From Arthrobacter sp. EPSL27 (GTDB lineage: Bacteria > Actinomycetota > Actinomycetes > Actinomycetales > Micrococcaceae), in NCBI RefSeq assembly GCF_001512305.1, contig NZ_LNUT01000004.1, positions 444,664 to 508,663 of the forward strand: a stretch of DNA of 64,000 bases, given 5' to 3'. The notes under the pieces were generated by a model. That model worked only from the letters and a program-made list of their open reading frames with translations, did not search any database and had not been told where the DNA came from. This document shows, piece after piece, positions 15,124 to 23,928 of the stretch. A program made the translations under genes and the position numbers. Each line of letters starts with the position of its first letter. The stretch's first letter is position 1.

Positions 15124-17343
15124 CTACCCCGGCAGCGGCACACCTTCCAGCGCCGCAATGGCGGCGACGGAGTTGCGGATGCCAAGTTCCCGGCGTGACC
15201 CGGGCTCGGGCCGGGAGAAGAGGAAGCCCTGCAGGGCGTCACAGCCGTGATCCATCAGGTAGCGGGCCTGCTCCGGGGTTTCGATGCCCTCGGCCGTGAC
15301 CTTCAGTCCGAGGCTGCGTGCCATGTGGATCATCGATGTCAGGATGGGCAACTTCTCCGTCCCGGTCCGCAGCATGGAGACAAAGGACTTGTCGATCTTC
15401 ACGATGTCCACGGGGAGCTCCTGCAGCCGGCCCAGCGAGGAATAGCCCGTGCCGAAGTCGTCCAGGGCTACCCGGATCCCGGCCCCGCGCAGGGTCACCA
15501 GCTGGGTGATGACATGGCATTGGGCATCAAAGAACACACTCTCCGTCACCTCCAGGACCAGCTGGTGCGGGTCCACGCCGCTCCACGCCGCGATGTCCAG
15601 GACGCGCTCGGCGAAGTCCGGGTGCTGCAGCTGCACGCCGGAGACGTTCACGGCGAGGGTCCGCCGCGGGTCTTCCGCGAGCCAGGGCTGCAGTTCGGCG
15701 CAGCTGCGCCGCAGCACCTCCGCCCCGATTTCCCGGATCAGGCCGCTGCGCTCCGCCGTCTGGATGAACTGGTCCGGCGGCATCAGCCTGCCCTCCCACT
15801 GCCAGCGGGCCAGTGCCTCGAACTGCACGACCTGCAGCTGCTCGGCGGACACCACGGGCTGGTAATGCACGCTGATCTGCCCCAACTCCACGGCCCGCCG
15901 CAGCCCGGCAGTCAGCTGGGTGCGTTCCAGCAGCGCGGCGTGCATCTCCGGCCGGAAGTGCACGTAGCAGTTCTTGCCGGCTTCCTTGGCCGCATACATG
16001 GCAAGGTCCGCCTGGCGCAGCAGCTCGGAGGACGTCATGGTTCCGGCGCCGCGCGAGGCCACGCCCAGGCTCAGGCCGGGCCGCATGAGGGTTCCCTCGA
16101 TGGAGACCGGGGCGTTCAGCGCGGCCACGATCCGATGCGCCACTGCGTCGGCGTCATTGCAGCCCACCAGCAGCACCACGAATTCGTCTCCGCCGAGGCG
16201 CGCCACCGTTCCGTGCGGCCCCACGCACTTCTGCAGCCGCCGCGAAACCTCTACCAGCATTTCATCGCCGGCCTGGTGCCCCAACACGTCGTTGACTTCC
16301 TTGAAGTCATCCAGGTCCAGCAGCAGGACGTGCACGGGTCCGGGTGTCAGCAGCGCGGCGGCGGCGCGCTCGTTGAAGAGCATCCGGTTGGCCAACCCTG
16401 TCAGCGGGTCTTGGAAGGCCAGTTCCTTGAGCTTGTCCGTCTGCTCGGCGAGTTCCTCCATGGCGCGGCGAGCCTGGTCCTGGGCGCGCTGCCGGCTGGT
16501 GATGTCACGGAAATTCCAGATCCGGCCCACGATCGTCCCGGCGGCCTTCTGCGGACGGGAGTAGAGTTCCACGATGCGGCCGTCCTTGAACTCCAGCACA
16601 TCGTGGCTTTGTTTGAACCTGTCGGCGTAAAGCTCCGCGACCTTCTGCAGGAAGGCGTCCGGGTCCAGCAGCTGCCGTGCGATGAAGGTGACCAGCGCGT
16701 CCGGGTCCTCCGCAGCAATCAGTTCCGGCGGCATGCCCCACAGCTTCAGGTACTGGTCGTTGACACCGGTAATCTGCCCCTCACTGGAGACCACCACAAT
16801 CCCGTCGGCGGTAGTTTCCAGCGTTGCATCGAGCAATGAGACCGCCAGGCGGCGGCCCGAATCGGTGTCCTTCCGGTGGCTGCCGTCCCGGACGGCAACC
16901 GCCATGGCTGTGCCGCCGTCGACCGTCACCAATGAGCAGGTGATCTCCAGCGACAGATCGCTGCCGTCCCGGTGCCGGCCTGCCGCCGCGAACGGGCGCC
17001 GGCCGGCGCTGCTGCCACGTCCCAGCCGGCCGAAGACCCGCAGGAATCCGCCGCGCTCGTCCTCCGACAGCAGCACGCCGTGCCCGACGCCGAGCAGCTG
17101 TTCGCGCGGATAGCCGAAGAGCCGCTCCGCCGCCGGGTTCGCGAACGCGATGGTGCCGTCCGACGTCAGCAGCAGATACGCATCGGGGCCCTGCTCAAGC
17201 AGGGTCTTTTCAATCCCAGTTCCCACGGCGATACCGGCCCCCAAAGCGACGGATGTTGACGGACGTGCAAAGAAGCCCGGCGGCTGCGCCGCGGACGAAA
17301 GCGTTTCCTGCATCATAGGGTCCGGTGTGCCGTTGTCCAGCAC
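15124..17343 (-). CDS. PAS-PAS-GGDEF-EAL protein B (second of the triplet)
   Basis: 739 residues from GTG 17343 (an ATG-ATG pair lies 9-10 codons downstream and is an alternative). Order: PAS1 (about 48-115), PAS2 (about 170-290, with a VSSEGQITGVNDQYLKLWG core), GGDEF with DLDDFKEVNDVLGHQAGDEM and RLGGDEFVVLL, then EAL (VQFEALARW, LEVTES, DDFGTGYSSL, KIDKSFV, AEGIET). The inhibitory I-site reads GPHG instead of RxxD, so product feedback on the cyclase is probably lost. It is predicted to be cytoplasmic; no membrane segment is seen. It begins 24 bases after the end of protein C and is probably co-transcribed with it. Confidence 0.9.
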   Translation of the reverse strand: MLDNGTPDPMMQETLSSAAQPPGFFARPSTSVALGAGIAVGTGIEKTLLEQGPDAYLLLTSDGTIAFANPAAERLFGYPREQLLGVGHGVLLSEDERGGFLRVFGRLGRGSSAGRRPFAAAGRHRDGSDLSLEITCSLVTVDGGTAMAVAVRDGSHRKDTDSGRRLAVSLLDATLETTADGIVVVSSEGQITGVNDQYLKLWGMPPELIAAEDPDALVTFIARQLLDPDAFLQKVAELYADRFKQSHDVLEFKDGRIVELYSRPQKAAGTIVGRIWNFRDITSRQRAQDQARRAMEELAEQTDKLKELAFQDPLTGLANRMLFNERAAAALLTPGPVHVLLLDLDDFKEVNDVLGHQAGDEMLVEVSRRLQKCVGPHGTVARLGGDEFVVLLVGCNDADAVAHRIVAALNAPVSIEGTLMRPGLSLGVASRGAGTMTSSELLRQADLAMYAAKEAGKNCYVHFRPEMHAALLERTQLTAGLRRAVELGQISVHYQPVVSAEQLQVVQFEALARWQWEGRLMPPDQFIQTAERSGLIREIGAEVLRRSCAELQPWLAEDPRRTLAVNVSGVQLQHPDFAERVLDIAAWSGVDPHQLVLEVTESVFFDAQCHVITQLVTLRGAGIRVALDDFGTGYSSLGRLQELPVDIVKIDKSFVSMLRTGTEKLPILTSMIHMARSLGLKVTAEGIETPEQARYLMDHGCDALQGFLFSRPEPGSRRELGIRNSVAAIAALEGVPLPG

Positions 17344-17367
17344 CTCCGGACCGGGACTTTCCGCGGG

Positions 17368-19659
17368 TCACCGGCGCCCGGACACCCGGCCTCCCCGGAG
17401 CGCGGCAAAGGCGCCGGCGGACCGGGTGATGGCGGATGCCAGGGCGGGCTCAGGTTCCGCTTCGGCAAAGAGGAACCCCTGCAGCGAATCGCATTCAAGG
17501 TTCATCAGATATTCGGCCTGCGCCGCCGTCTCCACGCCCTCCGCAGTAACGGTCAGGCCTAGGCCGTGGGCCATGGTGATCATGCAGCTGAGGATCGGGA
17601 GGTGCTCGTCGCCGGTGCGGATCATGGAGGTGAAGGACTGGTCGATCTTCAGCGTGTCCACCGGCAGATCCTGCAGCCGGCCGAGGGAGGAATATCCGGT
17701 ACCGAAATCATCCAGGGCCACCCGCACGCCGGCCGCGCGGAGGGCGGTGAGCTGCCGGATGACGTGGCAGTCGTCGTCGAAGAACACACTCTCGGTGACT
17801 TCCAGCACCAGCTGCCGCGGGTCCACCCCGCAGGACGAGGTCACGGCAAGCACCAGCTCGGCGAAGTCGCCGTGCTGCAGCTGGACCCCGGAGACATTGA
17901 CGGCGAGGGACCTCGCGGCGTCCTCCGCCAGCCAGGGCCGCAGCTCGGTGCATCCCTTGAGCAGGACCTCGGTGCCGATCTCGACAATCAGGCCGCTGCG
18001 TTCCGCGGCCGGGATGAACTGCTGCGGCGGGACGATCACGCCGTCGCGCTCCCAGCGCGCCAGCGCCTCGACCTTCACCACCACGCCCAGCCGGGACGAA
18101 ACAATCGGCTGGTAGTGCACGGAGATCTGCCCGGTGTCGACCGCCAAGCGGAGGCCGGCTTCCGTCTCTGTGCGTTCCAGTAGCGACTGCATCATCTCGG
18201 GCCGGAACCGCATATATCTGTTCTTCCCGGCCACTTTCGCCGCGTACATTGCGACGTCGGCGCGGCGCAGCAGCTCGGACGCACCCACCACGTCATCGGT
18301 GATGGACGCCAGCCCGAGGCTGAGGCTGGGGCGCAGCATGGTGCCGTCGATCCAGAGCGGCACCCGCAGCGAGTCGACAATCTTCTCCGCCACCGCCTCG
18401 GCGTCCAGCGAGCCGACCAGCAGCACCACGAATTCATCACCGCCCAGGCGTGCTACGACGTCGTTGGGCCGGACGCACTCCCGCAGTCGCCGGCCCACCT
18501 CGATCAGCATCTGGTCACCGGCGTGGTGGCCCAGGATGTCGTTGACTTCCTTGAAGTCGTCCAGGTCCAGCAGCAGGACGTCGACGGCGGTGCCGTACGG
18601 CCCCAGCAGCGCGGCCGCGAGGTGGTCGTTGAAGAGCTGGCGGTTGGACAGCCCGGTCAGCGGGTCCTGGAAGGCGAGTGACTTGAGCTGGGCGGCCTGC
18701 GCTGCGAGGTCGGCCATGGCCTGGGTGATGCGGTCCTGCGCCACCCGGGCGGGGGTCACGTCCCGGAAGCTCCAGACACGGCCGACCACCTTGTCTGCAA
18801 CCTTCTGCGGGCGGGAGTAGCGTTCGAACGTCCGGCCGTCGCGGAAGTCCAGCTCGTCGTGGCTTTCCGCGGCGGGGTCGGCGTACAGCGCACTGACCTT
18901 CTCGACGAATTGCCCGGGGTCGGTGAGCTGGTCCAGGACGAAGCCCATCACGGCCTCGTCATCCTGGGTGGCCAGGAGCTTGCGCGGGATGCCCCACATG
19001 GAGATGAACTGGTTGTTGACCCCGTCGATCCGGCCGTCGCTGTCGACCACCAGGATGCCGTCCGCCGTGGACTCGAGTGTGGCGGTCAGCAGGGACATAG
19101 CCTCGCGCAGGCCGGCGTCCGCGGCCAGCCGGTGGGAGGTGTCACGCACGGAGACGGCCATGCTCCTGGGGGCAGTGGGGTCGCCGCCGCTGTCCTGGGC
19201 CAGCAGCGAGCAGGCCACTTCGCCCTGGAATTCGGTGCCGTCGCGACGCACCCCGTAGGCCTCGACCGGGGGGAAGGACGGAGGTGCGGGGACGGGCCCG
19301 GCGTTGGAGCCGGTAGCGGCCGGGCTGGCGTTGGCGTCCTTGCGGAGGGCGAAGAAGATGCGCTGCAGGCCGGTGCGGAAGCCTTCGGCGAGGAGCATCC
19401 GGTGGTCCCGGCCGAGGAGTTCGTCACGGGTGTAGCCGAACATGCGTTCCGTGGCGGCGTTGACGAAACGGATGGTCCCGTCCTCGGCGACGACGAGGAG
19501 GGCGTCGGGGCAGGAGTCCAGCACGGCCTCGGGGCACGGCGCCGGGTACGGGGAAGCCGTCACGCGGCCACCGCCGGGTGCATTCGAGACCGCTTGTATT
19601 TCATGGACATGCCCTCCCCTCAGGAAATCATAGGGGCCGCGCGGGCGGGCGCCGTCCAA
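17368..19659 (-). CDS. PAS-PAS-GGDEF-EAL protein C (first of the triplet)
   Basis: Up to 763 residues if TTG 19659 is used; GTG 19563 (32 codons in) is an alternative and neither has a strong ribosome site. Domain order equals protein B: PAS1, PAS2 (VVDSDGRIDGVNNQFISMWG), GGDEF (DLDDFKEVNDILGHHAGDQM, RLGGDEFVVLL) and EAL (VKVEALARW, LEVTES, DDFGTGYSSL, KIDQSFT, AEGVET). The I-site RPND is intact, unlike B. Both catalytic domains look active, so this is a bifunctional c-di-GMP enzyme with redox/ligand sensing by PAS. It starts 15 bases (TTG) after the ugd stop codon. Confidence 0.9.
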   Translation of the reverse strand: MDGARPRGPYDFLRGGHVHEIQAVSNAPGGGRVTASPYPAPCPEAVLDSCPDALLVVAEDGTIRFVNAATERMFGYTRDELLGRDHRMLLAEGFRTGLQRIFFALRKDANASPAATGSNAGPVPAPPSFPPVEAYGVRRDGTEFQGEVACSLLAQDSGGDPTAPRSMAVSVRDTSHRLAADAGLREAMSLLTATLESTADGILVVDSDGRIDGVNNQFISMWGIPRKLLATQDDEAVMGFVLDQLTDPGQFVEKVSALYADPAAESHDELDFRDGRTFERYSRPQKVADKVVGRVWSFRDVTPARVAQDRITQAMADLAAQAAQLKSLAFQDPLTGLSNRQLFNDHLAAALLGPYGTAVDVLLLDLDDFKEVNDILGHHAGDQMLIEVGRRLRECVRPNDVVARLGGDEFVVLLVGSLDAEAVAEKIVDSLRVPLWIDGTMLRPSLSLGLASITDDVVGASELLRRADVAMYAAKVAGKNRYMRFRPEMMQSLLERTETEAGLRLAVDTGQISVHYQPIVSSRLGVVVKVEALARWERDGVIVPPQQFIPAAERSGLIVEIGTEVLLKGCTELRPWLAEDAARSLAVNVSGVQLQHGDFAELVLAVTSSCGVDPRQLVLEVTESVFFDDDCHVIRQLTALRAAGVRVALDDFGTGYSSLGRLQDLPVDTLKIDQSFTSMIRTGDEHLPILSCMITMAHGLGLTVTAEGVETAAQAEYLMNLECDSLQGFLFAEAEPEPALASAITRSAGAFAALRGGRVSGRR

Positions 19660-19674
19660 GTTGGGCGGCGCGTT

Positions 19675-21072
19675 TCAGCGGGCCTGTTCCGGCGCCGGGT
19701 GTGTGGCGGCGGCCGCGTTGCTGCGGTCCAGGCCCCGGCCCAGGCCGCGGACGGTCCAGCCCTCCGCCTCCCAGGCAGCCGCGTCCACCACGTTTCTTGC
19801 GTCCAGCAGGGTCCGTCGCCGCACCTGGGCTCCGGCGACGGCCGGGTGGAGGGAGACATAGTCATCCCACTCGGTGAGCATCAGCACCAGTTCGGCCCCG
19901 TCCAGGGCCTGCGCCGTGGCCGGTTCGAAGCGCAGCTGCGGGTAGCGCCGCCACGCATTGTTGACCGCGGCCGGGTCCGTCACCGTGACATGGGCGCCGT
20001 CCGACGCCAGCTGGAGGGCGACGGCTAGGGCCGGGGAGTCCCGGATATCGTCCGTATCCGGTTTGAACGCCGCGCCGAGCACGGTGACCCGGCGGCCGCC
20101 CAGCTGCCCGCCGCACAGTTCCCGGGCCAGCCCCACGGTGCGGGACCGCTGGTCCTGGTTGATGGAGTCCACCACCGCCATCCACCGATCCACCGAATCC
20201 ACGCCCGCGGCTGCCGCCTGCACCCGGAGGGAGCGGATGTCCTTGGGCAGGCAGCCGCCGCCGAACCCCAGCCCGGCGTGCAGGTACCGGCTGCCGATGC
20301 GCGGGTCCAGGCCCATGGCGGTGCCGAGCTGGGTCACGTCCGCCCCGGTGGCGTCGCAGAGTTCGGCCATGGCGTTGATGAAACTGAGCTTCGTGGCCAG
20401 GTACGCGTTCGACGCCGACTTGATCAGTTCCGCCGTCGCGAAGTTGCAGACTAAGCGGGGAATCCCGGCGGTGAGCAGCGGTCCGTAAACGGCGTCGAGG
20501 GCGGCGGTGACCGCGGCGCCGGTGCCGGCCGTTTTTCCCGCGGCGCTGCCGGCTGTCCCGTGCCCGGGGACGCCGTAGACCAGCCGGTCCGGAACCAGGG
20601 AGTCCTTGACGGCGGTGCCCTGGCGCAGGAATTCGGGGTTCCAGCCCAGGAGCACGTCCGGCCGGGTGGACAGGACGCCGCTGAGCATGTCCACTGTTCC
20701 CACCGGAACCGTGGACTTGCCCACGACGGCGGCCCCCGGCAGCAGGTGGGGGAGCAGCGCCTCCGTCGCGTCGACGAGGTAGGTGAGGTCGGCGCCGTCG
20801 GACGTTGCGGACTGCGGGGTTCCCACGCACAGGAAGTGCAGCTGGGCGCGGGTGGTATCCGCGAAGTCCGTGGAGAAGCGGAGCCGGCCGGTGGCGATGC
20901 CGTCGCGGAGGAGTTCGTCCAGCCCGGGCTCGAAGAACGGCGCCGCGCCGCGGCCCAGCTGCTCCACCTTGGCGGAGTCGACGTCGATCCCCACCACGGT
21001 GTGGCCCATGGAGGCGAGGGTGGCCGCGTGCACGGCCCCCAGGTAGCCGCAGCCGATCACGGAAATTCTCAC
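19675..21072 (-). CDS. ugd: UDP-glucose 6-dehydrogenase
   Basis: 465 residues from GTG 21072, matching the family N-terminus MRISVIGCGYLGAVHAATL. NAD-binding GxGxxG is followed by the central domain and the catalytic cysteine in GLGFGGGCLPKDIRSL; the C-terminal UDP-binding domain has AFKPDTDDIRDSPAL. It oxidises UDP-glucose to UDP-glucuronate. The start overlaps the stop of the upstream glycosyltransferase (GTGA), so the two are translationally coupled. A Gly/Thr/Ala-rich insert (about 187-205) is unusual. Downstream, the GGDEF-EAL triplet follows closely. Confidence 0.93.
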   Translation of the reverse strand: MRISVIGCGYLGAVHAATLASMGHTVVGIDVDSAKVEQLGRGAAPFFEPGLDELLRDGIATGRLRFSTDFADTTRAQLHFLCVGTPQSATSDGADLTYLVDATEALLPHLLPGAAVVGKSTVPVGTVDMLSGVLSTRPDVLLGWNPEFLRQGTAVKDSLVPDRLVYGVPGHGTAGSAAGKTAGTGAAVTAALDAVYGPLLTAGIPRLVCNFATAELIKSASNAYLATKLSFINAMAELCDATGADVTQLGTAMGLDPRIGSRYLHAGLGFGGGCLPKDIRSLRVQAAAAGVDSVDRWMAVVDSINQDQRSRTVGLARELCGGQLGGRRVTVLGAAFKPDTDDIRDSPALAVALQLASDGAHVTVTDPAAVNNAWRRYPQLRFEPATAQALDGAELVLMLTEWDDYVSLHPAVAGAQVRRRTLLDARNVVDAAAWEAEGWTVRGLGRGLDRSNAAAATHPAPEQAR

Positions 21073-22235
21073 AGGGCGGCTCCTTGCCGGGTGGTGCTGG
21101 TTGTTCGGCCGTTGCAGGGGACGCCGGCGGCGAGGACCGCCTGGTAGTGACGCACCAGCTCGGCGCCGAGGGCGGACCACGTCCGGCCCTGGACCGATGC
21201 GTGGGCCGCCGCTGCGAACGCGCGGCGCTTGGCGTCGTCGCCCATCAGGTCCATAACGCGGGAGCGCAGGTCGGCCAGGTCGCCGGGCTCGTACAGCCAG
21301 CCGGTGCGGGAGTTCTCGACGAGGTCCAGCGGACCGCCGCGGCCCGTGGCAACCACCGGCACGCCCGAGGCCATGGCCTCCTGGATGGTCTGGCAGAACG
21401 TCTCGAACTCGCCGGGGTGCACAAACAGGTCAAAGGACGCCACGGCCCGGGCCAGCTCTTCGCCGCCGAGGAACCCGGTAAACACAGCGTCCGGCAGCGC
21501 CTCCTCGAGGGCCTGCCGCTGGGGCCCGTCGCCCACTATCACCAGCCTGGTGCCAGGAACAGTGCGGAGGGCGGCGAGGTCCTGCACCTGCTTTTCGACC
21601 GCGAGCCGGCCCACGTAGCCGATTATGCGCTCGCCGGCCGGGGCCACGGTGCCCCGCCAGCCGGCGTCGCGCTTGTCCGGGGAGAACCGGCGGGTGTCCA
21701 CGCCGCGCCGCCACATCTCCACCCGCGGGATGCCGCGGCCGCGGAGCTGGTTCAGCGCGAAGCTGGAGGGGGCCAGGGTGCGGGAGGCCAGCAGGTGGAT
21801 GTTCTCCACCCGGGCCCAGGCCCAGTTCTCCAGGAAGGGGACGCCGTACCGCCCGGCGTAGCCCGGCACCTCGGTCTGGTAGACGGCGACAGTGGGGATG
21901 CCCAGCTGGTGGGCGGCCTGCGCCGCGCGCCAGCCCAGCACGAACGGCGACGCCAGGTGGACCACGTCCGGTGCATAGTCGGCAAGGATTCGCTTGACCC
22001 GAGAGACACCGCCCATCGCCACCCGCACGTTCGTGTAGCCGGCCAGCGGAACCGAGGGCAGCCGGTGGACATGCGCCCCGTAGACCTCCCCGGGTGCGCC
22101 CGCGTCCAGCGTGGACGGCGCGATCACCAGCACCTCGTCCCCGCGCTCCTGCAGATACTCCAGGACCCGCAGGATGGAGTGCGTGACCCCGTTCATCAGC
22201 GGCAGGAATGACTCAGCAACAATTGCGATCCTCAC
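21069..22235 (-). CDS. mgtA: GT4 mannosyltransferase, MgtA/PimB'-like
   Basis: 388 residues from GTG 22235 (VRIAIVAESFLPLMNGVTHS), the normal family start. The GT4 pattern is clear: N-terminal nucleotide-free domain with VVHLASPFVLGWRAAQAA and VAVYQTEVPGYAGRYG, then GYVGRLAVEKQ, VIVGDGPQR and the EX7E motif in EFETFCQTIQEAMASG. It closely resembles GDP-mannose-dependent alpha-mannosyltransferases MgtA/PimB'. MgtA in corynebacteria mannosylates a glucuronosyl-diacylglycerol, and here the next gene makes UDP-glucuronate, which supports that assignment by context. The exact acceptor is inferred. Confidence 0.82.
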   Translation of the reverse strand: MRIAIVAESFLPLMNGVTHSILRVLEYLQERGDEVLVIAPSTLDAGAPGEVYGAHVHRLPSVPLAGYTNVRVAMGGVSRVKRILADYAPDVVHLASPFVLGWRAAQAAHQLGIPTVAVYQTEVPGYAGRYGVPFLENWAWARVENIHLLASRTLAPSSFALNQLRGRGIPRVEMWRRGVDTRRFSPDKRDAGWRGTVAPAGERIIGYVGRLAVEKQVQDLAALRTVPGTRLVIVGDGPQRQALEEALPDAVFTGFLGGEELARAVASFDLFVHPGEFETFCQTIQEAMASGVPVVATGRGGPLDLVENSRTGWLYEPGDLADLRSRVMDLMGDDAKRRAFAAAAHASVQGRTWSALGAELVRHYQAVLAAGVPCNGRTTSTTRQGAAL

Positions 22236-22327
22236 CCCTCCACCCTGCGCGGGCGTGCTTGCGGCGCGGGGTGGGACGGGTGGCGGCCGGGCGAAGAGTG
22301 GGTTAACGGGTGTGGTTCGTGAACCAG

Positions 22328-23206
22328 CTACTGCGGCCCGAGGAGTTGGCGGGCCTGCCGCTGGGCCTCCAGTTGCTCGTCGGTGACGGTGGCGCCGGGG
22401 AGGAAGCCGGCGTCGGCGATGATCCGGCGCAGCTCGGCCACGGTCCGGGGCGTTGCCACCCCGGCGTGCGCCATGGCGTGGCAGTTGGCGCAGAGCGGCA
22501 CGAGGTCGGCCAGGGGATCCAGCTCGTAGCTGCTCCCAAGGAGGGCGGCCGGGACCAAGTGGTGCACCGGGATGAAGTTCCTGCCGATTTCGCCGTACTT
22601 CTGCTCGAACGAGAACCCGCAGGCCGCGCAGCTGGTGCCGTGATGGGCCAGGCACGCCCGCCGCGCATCCGCGTCCTGTTCGTAGCGGTTCACCGCGGCC
22701 CTAATGACAGCGTGCTGCGGGTACGTGCCGGCCGCAGGCAGGGTGGGGTCCAGGCCCGGGGGAGGCCCGTAGTTCCGCCAGAGGGACCGGATGGCTTCTT
22801 CGTCGGCCGGCTCAACGCCCAGCCCCTCCGGGTGCCCGGCTTCCCACGGGATGCCGGGCACGGCCTCGGCCAGGAGGCCGACGGCAATCTGCTCGCCGGG
22901 CGGAAGCAGGGAGTCCACTGCAATGTGCACGTACACCGCGGTGCTGTCCGGCCCGGCGGCAGCCGACTGCGGGCTGACGGACGGCGGCGGTCCGGCGTCG
23001 GGCTGCTCCGGAAGCACCACGCCGTGGCCGATCAGCCCCCGGCCGCGGTCCCCCTCCAAGAGCAGCCAGACGTCCGTGCCGGCGGTGGCATCCAGCTGGC
23101 CGCCAACCCTCCACCGCCCCAGGTGCAGTCCGGTCGCGGCGACGCGTTCGACGGCGGCCTGGTGGTTCCGGCGGTCCGGGTCCCAGCCCAGGATGATGGC
23201 ACTCAT
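22328..23206 (-). CDS. HNH endonuclease family protein (McrA-like C-terminus)
   Basis: 292 residues from ATG 23206. The first half (MSAIILGWDPDRRNHQ ..., VYVHIAVDSLLPPGE) resembles EVE/YTH-like or SRA-like reader regions in general composition, but I do not recognise it firmly. The C-terminal quarter is an HNH domain: CAACGFSFEQKYGEIG, FIPVHHLVP, and LVPLCANCHAMAH, i.e. two CxxC metal pairs around the HH catalytic core. Such proteins are often modification-dependent restriction enzymes. No partner methylase is nearby, which fits a solitary type IV-like nuclease. Confidence 0.72.
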   Translation of the reverse strand: MSAIILGWDPDRRNHQAAVERVAATGLHLGRWRVGGQLDATAGTDVWLLLEGDRGRGLIGHGVVLPEQPDAGPPPSVSPQSAAAGPDSTAVYVHIAVDSLLPPGEQIAVGLLAEAVPGIPWEAGHPEGLGVEPADEEAIRSLWRNYGPPPGLDPTLPAAGTYPQHAVIRAAVNRYEQDADARRACLAHHGTSCAACGFSFEQKYGEIGRNFIPVHHLVPAALLGSSYELDPLADLVPLCANCHAMAHAGVATPRTVAELRRIIADAGFLPGATVTDEQLEAQRQARQLLGPQ

Positions 23207-23261
23207 GGGGCCATTCTCGCAGGAACCGGCGAGCGTAAAATTAGTACCAGAGGTGTTGGAC

Positions 23262-23441
23262 ATGACCGGGTCCTTTGTTGCGCTGCTGGTTGTCCTCGCG
23301 GCGGTTTCACTCCTCGCCATCGTTGGCACGGTGGTGCTGGTGATTCGCGACGGCCGTGGACACCTCCCCGTGGAGAAGTCCGAACGGCCTTGGACCGCTG
23401 GAAACTTGCCCAGCATCCCGTACTCCTTGGTCCGCTTCTAG
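23262..23441 (+). CDS. Small single-pass membrane protein
   Basis: 59 residues from ATG 23262, preceded by AGAGG at eight bases. One membrane segment (about 5-27, FVALLVVLAAVSLLAIVGTV) is followed by a polar tail ending SIPYSLVRF. It is divergent from the HNH gene (55 bases apart). No family is recognised; the ribosome site and hydropathy support a real gene. Confidence 0.6.
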   Translation: MTGSFVALLVVLAAVSLLAIVGTVVLVIRDGRGHLPVEKSERPWTAGNLPSIPYSLVRF

Positions 23442-23485
23442 CCGGTGGCTCTGCACCCCCAACCCGACCCCACATCGGCCATTCA

Positions 23486-23571
23486 CCACGAATGGCCGCT
23501 AAGCGGGGGTGCTTAGCGGCCATTCGTGGCAAACCGGTGGAACGGTGTTGCGCAGTAGCGGCCATTCGTGG
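23486..23571 (+). repeat. Three-arm intergenic repeat, copy 1 (86 bp)
   Basis: A forward arm CCACGAATGGCCGCTA at 23486, then its reverse complement at 23514 and again at 23556. Arm spacing (28 and 42 bases, start to start) is nearly the same in four other copies in this window. It lies between the small membrane protein gene and fdxA. Confidence 0.92.
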
Positions 23572-23601
23572 CAAACCGGCGGGGCCGGGCGGCGCTGAGA
23601 G

Positions 23602-23922
23602 TCAGCGCACCGCCGCCGGCTCGGCCGCCACCACGGGGTGGTCGCGGCCCAGGTTCCCGAGGGTCGAGGCGCCCTGCGGCGACCCCAACTCCTCGAAGAA
23701 CTCCACGTTGGCGCGGACGTAGTCGGCCCACTCGTCCGGCACGTCGTCCGAATAGTAGATGGCCTCCACCGGGCAGACCGGATCGCACGCGCCGCAGTCC
23801 ACACACTCGGACGGGTGGATGTAGAGTGCCCGCTCACCCTCGTAGATGCAGTCCACCGGGCACTCGTCGATGCAGGCCTTGTCCTTCACATCCACGCAGG
23901 GCTGCGCGATCACGTACGTCAC
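23602..23922 (-). CDS. fdxA: Seven-iron ferredoxin FdxA
   Basis: 106 residues with the FdxA cysteine pattern: CVDVKDKACIDECPVDC for the [3Fe-4S]/[4Fe-4S] pair, then ECVDCGACDPVCPVEAIYY. The length and the DDVPDEWADYVRANVEFF tail are standard for actinobacterial FdxA. It carries electrons in the cytoplasm. It begins only six bases after the aldehyde dehydrogenase stop codon, so it is probably the last gene of the catabolic operon although FdxA is usually a housekeeping gene elsewhere. Confidence 0.93.
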   Translation of the reverse strand: MTYVIAQPCVDVKDKACIDECPVDCIYEGERALYIHPSECVDCGACDPVCPVEAIYYSDDVPDEWADYVRANVEFFEELGSPQGASTLGNLGRDHPVVAAEPAAVR

Positions 23923-23928
23923 GGCGCG

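Noticed and set aside
15247..16839. Long plus-strand frame opposite the GGDEF-EAL gene B
   Set aside because: Antisense shadow of a GC-rich gene with clear domains on the minus strand.
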